From assembly GCA_947168815.1 (NCBI GenBank), contig CAMVNG010000005.1, forward strand, positions 1 to 53,333: 53,333 bases of DNA, read 5' to 3'. Source of the stretch: an uncultured bacterium (GTDB lineage: Bacteria; Patescibacteriota; Gracilibacteria; Absconditabacterales; Absconditicoccaceae). Each line of letters starts with the position of its first letter. The stretch's first letter is position 1. The notes under the pieces are model-generated. The model ran no database searches. It worked only from the letters and a program-made list of their open reading frames with translations, and was not told the origin of the DNA. The position numbers and the translations under genes are program-made. Positions 29,529 through 41,283 of this stretch are shown in pieces.

Positions 29529-29661
29529 AGATATCCGGATATAAAAATAAAAGGTTTTTTCTTAACACCCCTACTTTTAGAAATATAAAAAAAAATGACA
29601 ATAGCATTTTCCACTTTAGTGATATAAGAAAGTTATCAGTTTTTAAGCCTCAAAAAAACGC

Positions 29662-30450
29662 TTAGTTATCAGCTTGAAAGAATAGTTCTGAATAGTGATT
29701 TCTCTTATCTAGATAAAATTTTAGCATCGATTTATTCACGATTACACCCTCATGAATTTCAGGATTTAATTTTATAATTTTTCTGATACGCCTACCTCGA
29801 GCAATTTGAATTATTGCTTCAATCGTTTCTCAAAAACTTCTTCTGAGTAAAAATTCCATTATTTTTTTGAATCGTGTTTTTCATTTATACACTTTATTTC
29901 ACAAAAAAATCATTTGTTCTTCTTTTACGTTAGGAAGAATCTTTTTAATCCAATTATTTGTTTTATAAATTGTTGGAGTCTTCTCTATATAGAGTGGAAC
30001 AAGATGAGCAATCCAGTATGGAAGATAAATATCTTTTTCTCATAGCCAAATTTTTTCTAGATTTGAATTAGATTTTTCTACAAAAAAACTCAAACAAAAC
30101 TTTTTCCTCTCAGTCCCCTTTCTTCTTTTTATTCAGATCATAGCCATCATGATACTCATGAATAATCTAGATGTTCGTACTCTTCAGTCTTGGGTTACTA
30201 CAAAAATATCGATATCTGAATTTTTAGTAAGTGCATTAAATGAGATACTGTTTGCTAGATAGATTTCTCTAACAAAAGGGAAACTCTTATATAAGAATCA
30301 CCGTCTTTTAATAAATTTAAGATAAGTATCCATATATTGATTCTTTTCTTCTCGTGAGAAATTTGAAGCATTAGAATCTTCTTCTAAAGTATTTTTCAAT
30401 TCTTCCCTATATAGAAAATATCCTTTATTTAGAGGTAAAGGATATTTCAT
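29662..30450 (-). CDS. Nucleotidyltransferase-fold protein
   Basis: 262 residues in code 25 from the ATG giving MKYPLPLNKG, chosen because it follows the prepilin stop; an in-frame ATG at 30516 would overlap the prepilin gene by 47 bases. The core motif 'REIYLANSISFNALTKNSDIDIFVVTQDG' matches the pol-beta nucleotidyltransferase pattern (hG[GS]xxx.. SDIDhhV). The C-terminal half is basic and helical. The substrate is unknown. It may be translationally coupled to the prepilin gene. Confidence 0.7.
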
Positions 30451-30469
30451 AACTTCATAAAAGCGAAGT

Positions 30470-31123
30470 TTAAAATCAGGTGTTCCATTCTTTACATTCT
30501 GCATATGATGTATCATCCTTATATTTAGTACAAAGTCTCTTCTTTATCATTCAAGTTCTCGCATCAAACAAGATTTGTCCGAATTCATGTTTTGATGTAA
30601 TTACTCAAGTCTTACTTTTTCATATAATATTCATACTAATTGCTCAAGTTGCACATTTTCCACTCGTAACTTCTTTACAGTTTTTTCCTCATTTGTAGAT
30701 AATGAATCAGTTTGTGCTTCACTCAGGCATAAGTGATGGAAGCATTTCTATTCTATCAAAATCGAATTTAATATCTGTTTCAAATCTTGTTTTTTGACTA
30801 CAGTAGGCGTAATCATTCAATTGTCTCTTAAGATATTCTACATTATTAGCTCATGACATATCGTATCTTAGCTCAAATCATGAGTTTACCATTTTAAGAG
30901 TATATTTCTTTGGAATAACATTTCATGAAAGTACTCTTGAGGTAGTTGCATAATATACCCAATCTGAAAGATCTGCATAAAATACATTAATACAACTTTC
31001 TGAATATGCTCTATCTGCCTGTAAAGTTGACATATATCTCATTCAAATTACAGCCATAATCACTATTACACCTAGAACTAGGAGCATTTCAATCAATGTG
31101 AATCATTTTTTTATTTGTTTCAT
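30470..31123 (-). CDS. Type IV prepilin-like protein
   Basis: 217 residues in code 25. Class III signal 'MKQIKKG|FTLIEMLLVLGVIVIMAVIG' with the prepilin peptidase site Gly7-Phe8 (Gly is UGA) and Glu at mature position 5. The globular domain has several Cys (CINVFYADL, YCSQK, NCKEV, KCATG) that may form a disulphide. A pilin or pseudopilin for adhesion, DNA uptake or host contact. No other pilus genes are seen in the window. Confidence 0.88.
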
Positions 31124-31137
31124 AGCTAATAGATTAA

Positions 31138-32280
31138 TTAAATATTAGTAAGTGGTCTTACAACGTATCTATTAGTGGTATCATCTTTATCCATAAGTAC
31201 TAATGGTTTTTGACTATTTACAACGTTAAATACCAATGTATCAGATTGCATAGTTCTAATAAAGTCAGTTACATATCTACCATTTACTCAGAAAGTAATA
31301 GGTTCTCCATCTATAATTGCAGGAATTTCTGTTGTTCCGGCTCATTTATCTGTTTTACCAGATGAGATAATTACCTTAGTTTCTTGAGTCTCTATTTGAA
31401 TATAGTTACTAATATCTCTAGTTAAGATAGCAATCTTCTTAATTGCGTTTTCACAATCTTTCTTATCTAGCATAATCTTTCAAGTGAATTGTGTAGGCAT
31501 TACTTCTTCTCTCTCATATTCAGGGAAATTACCTTGAATTAATAATGAAGTAGCTACAACTTTCATTCCATCAATCTCAAGTTCAAATGCTACTAGATTA
31601 TCTGAGCATTTTAAAGAAACTTCAGGAACTTCTTTTTCAGCAGCATATTTTATTACTTGTCCAATATCTGCAATTGAAACCTTAGGAATTATAAGTAAGA
31701 AGTCTTGTGAATTTGTATTAATTGTTTTGAATTCTGAAAGTCTGAAACTATCTGTTCAAACAAAGATTATTTTATGTTGTCCTTCTTCTAATTTTGATTT
31801 AATTACAAGTCCTGTAAGTACAGGAGAAAAGCTCTTTTCTGTAATAGCGTATTCAACTTTATCAAGTCCTTTAACAAAAATTGAAGTATCAATCATAATA
31901 CTTTCTGTTTGAGGAACTTCAGGAAGTGCTACATATTCTGAAGCTGGGATTCCATTAATTTCAAAAGTATCCTTAGCTGTTTTAATAGTCATAATATTAG
32001 TCTTTTGATCTACTGAGAATTCTACAGTATCAACATCAATAGACTTTAAAATATCCATGAATGTTTTTGCGTTCACTGTTACAGCTCATTCAATTTGAAC
32101 AGTACAAGGTTGTTCGATTTCAATATACTTTTCCATATCTGTAGCTCTAATTGTTAAGGTATCAATTGAAGCCTTTAGATAGATGTTTTGTAAAATAGGA
32201 AGAGTTGAATTCCTTGAAACAAATCTTGATGCTATATCAAGCATTCAGATTACATTTTTTAACTCTAAACTAATTTTCAT
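31138..32280 (-). CDS. dnaN: DNA polymerase III beta subunit (sliding clamp)
   Basis: 380 residues in code 25. Clamp features: 'VSRNSTLPILQNIYLKASIDTLTIRATDMEKYIEIE' near the start, 'EFSVDQKTNIMTIKTAKDTFEINGIPASEYVALPEV' in the middle, and a C-terminal 'RPLTNI'. It forms the ring that tethers polymerases to DNA. Glycine codons are mainly GGA/GGN with few UGA. It is followed 14 bases later by the prepilin gene. Located next to gyrB, as in many bacteria. Confidence 0.95.
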
Positions 32281-32365
32281 TACCAAAAACATTAATGAAT
32301 ATAAAATGTATTCATTACAATAAATAATGTTTTAACTATCTAATTCAAGTGAAAAGAAAATAACA

Positions 32366-32394
32366 AAAGTACCAGAGCAGCTCTGGTACTTCTA
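32366..32394 (-). terminator. Terminator of gyrB
   Basis: Perfect inverted repeat AAGTACCAGAGC / GCTCTGGTACTT (32368-32392) followed on the reverse strand by a T-rich tract. Confidence 0.9.
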
Positions 32395-32411
32395 TATTAG
32401 AATAAAATTTA

Positions 32412-34322
<1,911 letters not shown>

Positions 34323-34543
34323 AAGTTTTTCTTTATTAAAAATAGAATTACGAAATTATTTTTAGTAAAATTAAATCAAAAAACAAGTGAAATTTTAAAA
34401 ATCCCGCTTTGTTTTGTTGCCAAAAATGTAAATTTGAAAAATTTTTGTGCTGAATAATATTTTCCTTAACTTTGAGCAAAAAATTATGAATTTTTTATCA
34501 ATCATCAAGAATCAATATTTTCAATTAGTATTTCTCGAAAAAT

Positions 34544-34933
34544 TTACTCTGAATAATATTTGTTAATAAATTCAGCGATATCTTTACCTTTTTTAGTTGT
34601 AACCCATCAATTAATACATCATTTTTTATTCGCCTTATTCCGATATTCAAATTTCTCAGTCAGTTTTTCTCATACATCAGAAATTGCTATGATATCACAT
34701 TTAAGATTTGTTTCTAAATATGATTTAAGAAATTCATTTCATAATGGAGAATCCCATCAATCAAAATAATTATCCAATAATACAATATCTCAATCTTTTA
34801 ACTTACTTAAATAAGGCATTGGATCACAGATATCTTTTTTAATAGGAAAAATATATCAAGTCGTAATTTCCATTAGATCTTGATATATTTCATTTCAATG
34901 TAAATCATCCATAATCCAAATTCTTTTTTTCAT
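34544..34933 (-). CDS. Response-regulator receiver-like protein
   Basis: 129 residues in code 25. The fold pattern resembles a receiver domain: 'RIWIMDDLHGNEIYQDLM' at the first strand, 'LKDGDIVLLDNYFDGWDSPLGNEFLKSYLE' around the expected phospho-Asp, and 'CDIIAISD' for the fourth strand. The pairing lysine is not obvious, so phosphorylation is uncertain. It stands alone, eight bases upstream of no kinase gene; serS lies next to it in the same direction with a gap of eight bases. Confidence 0.6.
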
Positions 34934-34941
34934 GAATATTA

Positions 34942-36177
34942 TTATCCAATAATTTCTTTACCCATATATGGTTGTAATACCTTTGGAATTCTAATCTTTC
35001 AATCTGCAGTTTGATTACATTCAATAAGAGAAATCAAAACTCTTGGTGTAGCAATTGCAGTATTATTCATTGTGTAACAATAATGAATCTTTCATTCCTT
35101 ATCACGATATTTAAGATTTAATCTTCTTGCTTGGAAGTCTAAGAAAGCTGTTACTGAGTGAGTTTCTCAATAAGAATTTCTTGATGGCATCCAACATTCA
35201 AGATCGTTAGAATTATATTTTCAGATAGCTAAATCTCAGCTACAAAGTTGTAATACACGGTATGGTAATTCGAAATCAGATAATACATCCATAGAATTCT
35301 GAAGAATTTGACGATAATATTGATCTGACATTTTTTCGTCTTCTGGGAGGATAATTACTTGTTCAACTTTTTGGAATTGGTGAACTCTATATAATCCTGC
35401 TGTATCTTTTCCATAAGTTCATGCTTCACGACGGAAACAAGTAGAGTATCCACAATATTTCTTTGGTAATTCATCTTCTGAAAGAATTTCATTCATATGA
35501 TATGCAGTTACTGGAATTTCAGAAGTTCAAATTAACCATTGATCATCTCTTTCCATCCAATAAGCATCCTCTTCTCCTCAAGGGAAATATCATGTTCCGA
35601 TTAAACATTCAGGATTTACAATATTTGGAACCTGCATAGGGCAGAAACCTCTTTCAACTAATTTTTTAAGAGTATATTGAAGAACAGCTTGTTCAAGAAG
35701 CATTCCATCTCCTTTTAAGAAATAACTTCTTGCTCCTCAAAGTTTTACTCACCTTTCAATATCAACCATATCATGTTTTTTCATAAGAGTTACATGATCT
35801 AATGGTTCAAAATCGAATTTAGGAAGATCTCAATATGTTTTTACAACGACATTTTCACTATCATCTTTTCCTTCTGGAACATCAGAATGTAATGATGTAT
35901 TAGGCATTTTTAGAAGTTTTCCTTCTAATTCTTTAGCTATTTCTCCATGTTTAGCTTCTAATTCTTGAATTTTAGTCTTAAGAGCTTTTGCTCCTTCATA
36001 ATCTTTTTCAGCAGCTAATTGCTTTTGTTGAGCTTTCGTTTGATCAACCTCTAATTGAAGAGCTTTTCTTTGATCATCTAGTGCTAGAACAGCATCAACA
36101 TCGATATCCATATGTCTTTTCTGACAAATTAATTTATATGCTTGGACGTCATCACGAACTTTTTTTATATCAATCAT
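34942..36177 (-). CDS. serS: Seryl-tRNA synthetase
   Basis: 411 residues in code 25. An N-terminal coiled-coil arm (about 27-100, '[27 protein letters not shown]') binds tRNA. The class II catalytic core has '[11 protein letters not shown]' (motif 1 region), '[33 protein letters not shown]' (motif 2) and '[16 protein letters not shown]' (motif 3). It charges tRNA-Ser with serine. Followed by the receiver-like gene on the same strand. Confidence 0.96.
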
Positions 36178-36329
36178 TATTAATTAAGAGTAATATGTAA
36201 AAAATCTATTTAATTCTAAGTATCATATTCTAGCGTACCGACATTGCTTCAACGTTAAAGAATAAATGCTTTTTTGATATATGTAGTCTTTTTTTATTGA
36301 AGTTCAACATGAAATCTACCTTAAAATAG

Positions 36330-36360
36330 TAAAAAAACCGCACCGATATTATCAGTGCGG
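36330..36360 (-). terminator. Terminator of the 36392 gene
   Basis: Reverse strand CCGCACTGATA / TATCGGTGCGG with minimal loop, followed by seven T. Confidence 0.9.
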
Positions 36361-36391
36361 AGTTTTAAGCATTGCAGATGGGAAATAGATA

Positions 36392-37192
36392 CTATCTCCT
36401 TCTCCGTTTTGCCTTAGCTTTGGCCTTTGCTTTAGCAGCAGCTTGGTTGGCTTTTCTTGTTTCCAATTGCCTTCTTTCGAAGTCAACTTCCTGCCCCTTA
36501 ACGTTGTAAACCTTGCCATCCAGCAGATCAATTACATCTCCAGTAAATAGGAGTGACTCGTATTTGCCGAGGTAGTTTGAGAAGATCTCACTACCAACGA
36601 CCTTACCGTCTTTGTTTTTGATTGGGATTTCAAGATTCTTGGCCACTGAGGACCAGCGTTCTAGTTGAGGAAGATAGGTTGCAAGGCTTTCACCCTTTCC
36701 AATTACAAATCTCCATTGCTCGGCGTTGCCGAAATCAGACTGAGATGTAAAGCTGAGAGGGGAAAGCATGCCGTTACCGCATGCTAAGAAGACCGTGTCA
36801 GTCACTTCTGGATCATTGATGATGATTATAAGTTCATTTCTGAACTCGCCCGAGTAGGTTTTACCATCGCCGGACTTTACGTCCTTTGCGAAGCCTGAGC
36901 CCAGGACGAATCTTATATTCTTCTCATCTTTGATCACAGGATAGTGGGCAATAACGTTTGCCGTAAGCTGCTTACGGTACTCGTTCACCAACGATCTCTG
37001 AGCAGCTGTGTCGTTAGCTTCACCAAGTTTGTGGAACTCGTCTAATGGGAATCGAGTCTCAGCTGATGTACCAGCGTAGAACGTGGTATCAACAGGAGCC
37101 GTTCCATGGACGGGGTCTACATTGTTACTACAGCTAGAAAGTGCCATTGCCATTACTAACGCCATGAAGGCGAAGATGTTTGATTGTCTCAT
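36392..37192 (-). CDS. Lipoprotein with basic KA-repeat tail, foreign-looking
   Basis: 266 residues with no in-frame UGA, TAG stop. Signal with lipobox LSSC (Cys about 21). The middle part is a mixed alpha/beta domain with no family I recognise. The end is 'AAAKAKAKAKAKRRRR', a strongly cationic tail. G+C is well above the native genes, and codons such as CTG, GCC and GAC are frequent. It has a near-consensus promoter at 37238-37265 and a strong terminator, making a self-contained unit between native genes. Confidence 0.8.
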   Translation of the reverse strand: MRQSNIFAFMALVMAMALSSCSNNVDPVHGTAPVDTTFYAGTSAETRFPLDEFHKLGEANDTAAQRSLVNEYRKQLTANVIAHYPVIKDEKNIRFVLGSGFAKDVKSGDGKTYSGEFRNELIIIINDPEVTDTVFLACGNGMLSPLSFTSQSDFGNAEQWRFVIGKGESLATYLPQLERWSSVAKNLEIPIKNKDGKVVGSEIFSNYLGKYESLLFTGDVIDLLDGKVYNVKGQEVDFERRQLETRKANQAAAKAKAKAKAKRRRR

Positions 37193-37237
37193 ATATTAAC
37201 TCTTTAGACAATTACGGTCAATATCAACCGCAACATT

Positions 37238-37265
37238 ATTATAAATATTTTCTATTAATTGTCAA
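37238..37265 (-). promoter_or_regulatory. Consensus sigma-70 promoter of the 36392 lipoprotein
   Basis: Reverse strand TTGACA (37260-37265), 16-base spacer, TATAAT (37238-37243). Both hexamers are perfect. Confidence 0.85.
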
Positions 37266-37342
37266 TATATTTGAAAAATTATGTTCTTTTGAGAAAATCA
37301 CCTTTTATATAAGTATATTTTAGAAGTCTCACTACCCTCTTA

Positions 37343-38179
37343 CTACCCTTCTACTATTTTTTCTGCATAATGTATTACCATAAACACATAATTAGTTTTA
37401 GGATCAATTTGGAATCCTATTCACATATTATGGTAATGAGGCATAACAATAGCTTTATAATGGGCTCAATTTTCTCATTCATTTGCAAAGCTATCAAATA
37501 TTTTTTTCATAACATCAATTAAGCTTTGAGTACAGTCTCATCAACTACATCTATACACTCTATATCCAACGCTTTCTGAGAAAGCTGATTTACCTCAAGT
37601 TTCTTTAGCAAAATAGATTCATTGATCTCAGAACCATTCTTTAATACTATTATAATTATAGTATCAATCAGATTCCTGCCTTGCATGAGTTCAACTTGTT
37701 TTTGAATTATTAGCTAGATAAGTTGCCCGAGCATTCGCAGATTTTTCTAAATCGCTATGATATGCTAGAGGTTCTACTCATTTTGAAGCTCTTAATTCAT
37801 TATGCCATGAGAGCCAAGTATCTCTTACTTTAGTAAAATCTATATTTTGAAGCGTTTGATAATTCTTTCAATCAGAAGCTTTTTCCTTTTCAGAAGTTGT
37901 TGTTACGGACTTCTTTTTTGTTGTTCTAGAAGAGTCAATCCAAGAATTTAATTCTTTAACTAAAGTTTTTACTTCAGTCTTATTATTAGCTTTTACTGAT
38001 GGTGCATCTAGTATAGAAGCAATCAAATCAAGATAACTTTCCTTCTTTGCTGTATCCATGCTTCTCATTTGTTTCTCAAACATATTAATAAATCTTTGAG
38101 TTTGAGTTGAATATGCATCAACATTAAAAGAAATACCAAAGAAACATAGTACAACTATTATAAGAAATCGTCTTTTCAT
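37343..38179 (-). CDS. Secreted CAP-superfamily (SCP/PR1) protein
   Basis: 278 residues in code 25. Signal peptide (about 1-22), a helical N-terminal region, a Lys/Thr/Ser linker, then a bacterial CAP domain (about 115-278): 'WLSWHNELRASKGVEPLAYHSDLEKSANARATYLANN', 'THARQESDGYYNYNSIKEWFGDQGIYF' and 'HYKAIVMPHYHNMGIGFQ'. Residues of the CAP cavity (His and Glu) appear kept. CAP proteins are secreted and often mediate interaction with other cells. TAG stop. Confidence 0.85.
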
Positions 38180-38200
38180 AAGTGGCGATTAGGAATAAAA

Positions 38201-38226
38201 AAACCTTCCCATTAAGATAGGAAAGG
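38201..38226 (-). terminator. Terminator overlapping the RseP gene stop
   Basis: Reverse strand ACCTTTCC / GGGAAGGT arms around TATCTTAAT, then seven T. The TAA stop is in the loop. Confidence 0.85.
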
Positions 38227-39399
38227 TATATTAATTCATCGGAACGAAAGATCTTTCAATATTATTATAATTCACATCAGCATCAGACACCGGAAGAAAA
38301 TGGTATCAACCCATGCTTCAATATTAAAGAATTTATCTTCTTTAAAACGAAATACTTTCTGAATTATAAGTGCCCAGAATCTTCATCAATCCAATGCTGG
38401 GATCGGAAGGATATTCATGATTGCAAGTGCAACAGAAATCATTCATGCAAATCATAAGAAGCTTAAGAATCCAAGATTATCGAAAAGAAGTTGTCCTACC
38501 TTTACGATAGCTACTGGTCCAGATAATGAATTAATAGCTTGTTTTGATTCTCATGCTCAAATAAGATGTCAGATTCTAGCTAAATTATCCATTGTAAGAT
38601 TCCATTCAGCTTTAATTTCTTTTAACGCTTCTCGCATAGCTCTTGGAACTGAGAACTTAATTGTTGGTATTTCGTATGAATCATACATTACTCATAAAAC
38701 ACAAGGTTCTCAACAAACAAATTCTGATTCTATAGTTGTTTCAGCTCAAGCTAATTGATAACTAATATTATTTATCTCTCAGCTTTGTATTTCACTTAAT
38801 TGAGTTGAAAGATTTTTTGGACTTACAGCTTCTCAGTTAATTGAAACAATCTTTGTTCAATCTTCTAATCAAATATCTTGTGCTACACTACCTTCAATAA
38901 CTTGTTTAACGATTACATCTCATTTTGCATATTCCTCACCAATAAATCATTTTTCTTCAAGGAATCCTACACTTGGAGTTACATAACTCTCTGAATATAA
39001 TCACATATATCCATCAGGTAAAACTGACATTGGTTGCATTCAAACAGAGAAAGCTATCGTAAATAAAACCCATGCAGTTAGAAAATTCATAGCAACTCAT
39101 GCTACGATAATAATAAGTTTTTTCCAAAGTTTTGCCTTAATAAAACAATCTGGATCCATATTTTCTTTTTCATCAGTGCCATCTTCTCATTTTAAGACAA
39201 CAAATCATCCTAATGGAATCCAGTTTAAGGTATAAGCTGTTCAACTTTTATCTTTCCAAAGCGTTTTAGCTCTTGGAGGTATTCATAATCAGAATTCTTT
39301 AACATGCACTCATGATTTTTTAGCAGCAGTGAAGTGTCAGAGTTCGTGTAGTACAACTAATATAATAAAAGTAAGTATTCAAAGTATAATTCACCACAT
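38212..39399 (-). CDS. rseP: RseP-type site-2 (M50) intramembrane metalloprotease
   Basis: 395 residues in code 25. First helix with zinc motif HELGH (about 18-22; its Gly is UGA), a PDZ-like domain (about 145-200, 'GDVIVKQVIEGSVAQDIGLEDGTKIVSINGEAV'), and the third core helix with 'NILPIPALDGGR' (LDG motif). It cleaves transmembrane helices such as anti-sigma factors or signal peptides. Length and order are typical. The TAA stop is embedded in the terminator. Confidence 0.94.
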
Positions 39400-39474
39400 A
39401 GAAATTTCTATTAAATAAAGCAAAATGTAGTATAAAAAAAATCAGAATTAAAACAACACTTTATTCAAAAAAGA

Positions 39475-39502
39475 AAAGAGGTCTCTCATTCAAGACCTCT
39501 CT
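39475..39502 (-). terminator. Terminator with the UGA stop codon in its loop
   Basis: Reverse strand AGAGGTCT (39493-39500) pairs with AGACCTCT (39477-39484). The 8-base loop contains TGA, and TTTTCTTTTTT follows. Confidence 0.9.
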
Positions 39503-39839
39503 TATTAGCTTTTAAAATAACTTTATATCCCTTCGTTGTTAAGGGATTACCCTCAACCTCTCTAGTGACTGTGATCACTTCGAAGTTAGGATGTGATTCA
39601 ATAAGGTAATTGAGCTCTTTTGTAAACCCAGTACCAGTTTCTCTAATAATAACCGTTTCGGTATTACCTTCTTCTAAGTTCAGCTCCTTAATAGAAACTG
39701 AATCAAGGACGATAGGCTTTGATGAAGCCTTACCGAACGATTCTGTACCACCCTTCAACGCAATACAAATAATAAGGATGACGATACCTGTAACAAATGG
39801 GAATGCATTATCCCAAAACTTCTTGTAATTTACTTTCAT
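39486..39839 (-). CDS. Single-span membrane protein, ends in UGA
   Basis: 117 residues. A short basic N-terminus, one transmembrane helix (about 12-29), then an extracytoplasmic domain with no known family. All glycines are GGN. The TGA stop is in the terminator loop, as at the 3245 gene; treating UGA as Gly would carry translation through the U-tract. The leader carries AAAACAAAAAC close to the ATG, like the other UGA-free units. Probably from the same source as those. Confidence 0.65.
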   Translation of the reverse strand: MKVNYKKFWDNAFPFVTGIVILIICIALKGGTESFGKASSKPIVLDSVSIKELNLEEGNTETVIIRETGTGFTKELNYLIESHPNFEVITVTREVEGNPLTTKGYKVILKANKRGLE

Positions 39840-39917
39840 TTTTTATCCTGTTTTTGTTTTTCGCGATAGCCGTTATATATAACTGATATTAAGATTCAAT
39901 AGTATTTTTTAAAATAA

Positions 39918-39944
39918 AGAAAAAGAGAATACAGATATGTATTC
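39918..39944 (-). terminator. Terminator of large RNA copy 2
   Basis: Reverse strand GAATACA / TGTATTC with a TATC loop, followed by CTTTTTCTTTATTTT. Confidence 0.8.
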
Positions 39945-40616
39945 CCTTCATCAATAGTGATGAAGATCATTTCTATAAACCTAGCCTCAAATAACGAGGA
40001 TTCAAACTTAGACGAAAGAATGAACTATCTAACGCTCTAGGCAATCCTAAAGCAAGAATTAGATACTAAAGTAAATCGATTGTTTTAGATAGTTCAACTA
40101 TAAACTTTGTAGTTTTAGTTTATACAAAGGAATATAGAGAAGGTCTATCTACATTATTTGATACACTTAAGAACAATAACCTCAGAAGATAAGGAGAGCA
40201 AATAATGAATCGAATACTTATAATTACCGCTGACTATTATGAAATAGAGATATTGAAGCTGATATCTTTTCTCGTAAGCTAAGATGACTAGAGGTATTAG
40301 TAGTAAGATAACTTATTCAAACAAAAAGATTCAATAGTACATTCATAGAGCAATATTCCATTCAAACACTCACTACCAAGCATTTAACCTGATACCAAGC
40401 AAAAGCCATATCCCTTATAGCAATTGAAAAGTTTGAAGCTTAAGATTTATAAGTTTGCTGTGAAGCTCTTTCTATTATTGTTTGTTCAATAACAGATACA
40501 CTATCAAAGATAGAACTCATAAACATTAAGTAGTTGCCAGTAATTATGAATTTATAGCTCTTATAATGATCTCATCTGCTACATTGGAAACAGGTTTTAA
40601 TTGTTTTCAACATAAC
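39918..40616 (-). ncRNA. Large structured RNA, copy 2 (about 700 nt)
   Basis: Non-coding region with a promoter at 40623-40651 and a terminator at 39918-39944, on the same strand and of the same length as copy 1. The 3' part has GAACTATCTAA / TTAGATAGTTC enclosing CTTTAGGATTGCCTAGAG, matching the copy 1 hairpin. A hairpin GATCTTCATC / GATGAAG precedes the terminator. The 5' part begins with a TTGAAAACA / TGTTTCCAA stem followed by TGAGATC. Most of the interior differs in sequence from copy 1, as expected for a conserved structure. Confidence 0.65.
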
Positions 40617-40622
40617 GAATTA

Positions 40623-40651
40623 ATTATATTCAAATTTTTCCTATTTTGCAA
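40623..40651 (-). promoter_or_regulatory. Promoter of large RNA copy 2
   Basis: Reverse strand: TTGCAA (40646-40651) in the context AAATTTGCAAAATA, 17-base spacer, TATAAT (40623-40628). Confidence 0.8.
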
Positions 40652-40741
40652 ATTTTTGAAGATTTTTTAATAAATCTCATTTTATCTTTATATTAGCTTC
40701 AAAAATAGTATAGTCTCTTCAACTATTTTTCTTAAACAAAC

Positions 40742-41281
40742 ATGACTACAACATTTATTATTTCGCAAATATTAGCTTTTCTTTCTTTTTGACTCTGATT
40801 ATTCGCTTATTATTGGAATAAAAAAGAAAAGATTATGTATACAGTAATTACTGCAAATTTTTTGAATTTATTACATTATGCGCTTTTATGAGCTCTATCA
40901 TGAAGCATTACAAAGATTCTAGCAGTTACTAGAGATTCATTAATTGTTTATAAAGAGAAGAAACATTTTAATTTAAATATTGTTCTTTGAGTTTTCGTAA
41001 TCTTATATATTGCATTCGCTATTTATACCTATCAATGATTTATCTCAATATTTCCTTTATTGGCTGCCTTAATCTATACTATTTCAATATGGAATTGAGA
41101 TGAATGAGTCGTAAAAAAAGCAGCATTTTCTTGCTACTTCTTTTGGCTAATTTATGATATTTATGTTTGATCTTACGTCGCAATTTTTTCTGATATTATT
41201 TCAATAATTTCTTCATTTATAGCTGTTGCTCTTTGGATAAAGTGAAAGAACAAAACTAAGAAAAAGAAAAGTAAAAAATAG
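40742..41281 (+). CDS. YgjV-like inner membrane protein
   Basis: 179 residues in code 25, TAG stop. About six hydrophobic helices. The start 'QILAFLSFGLGLFAYYWNKKEKIMY' and 'LNLLHYALLGALSGSITKILAVTRD' fit the YgjV (Imp-YgjV) family, whose role is unknown. It ends in a Lys-rich tail. It stands alone and converges on sufS, with stops three bases apart. Confidence 0.75.
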
Positions 41282-41283
41282 AA

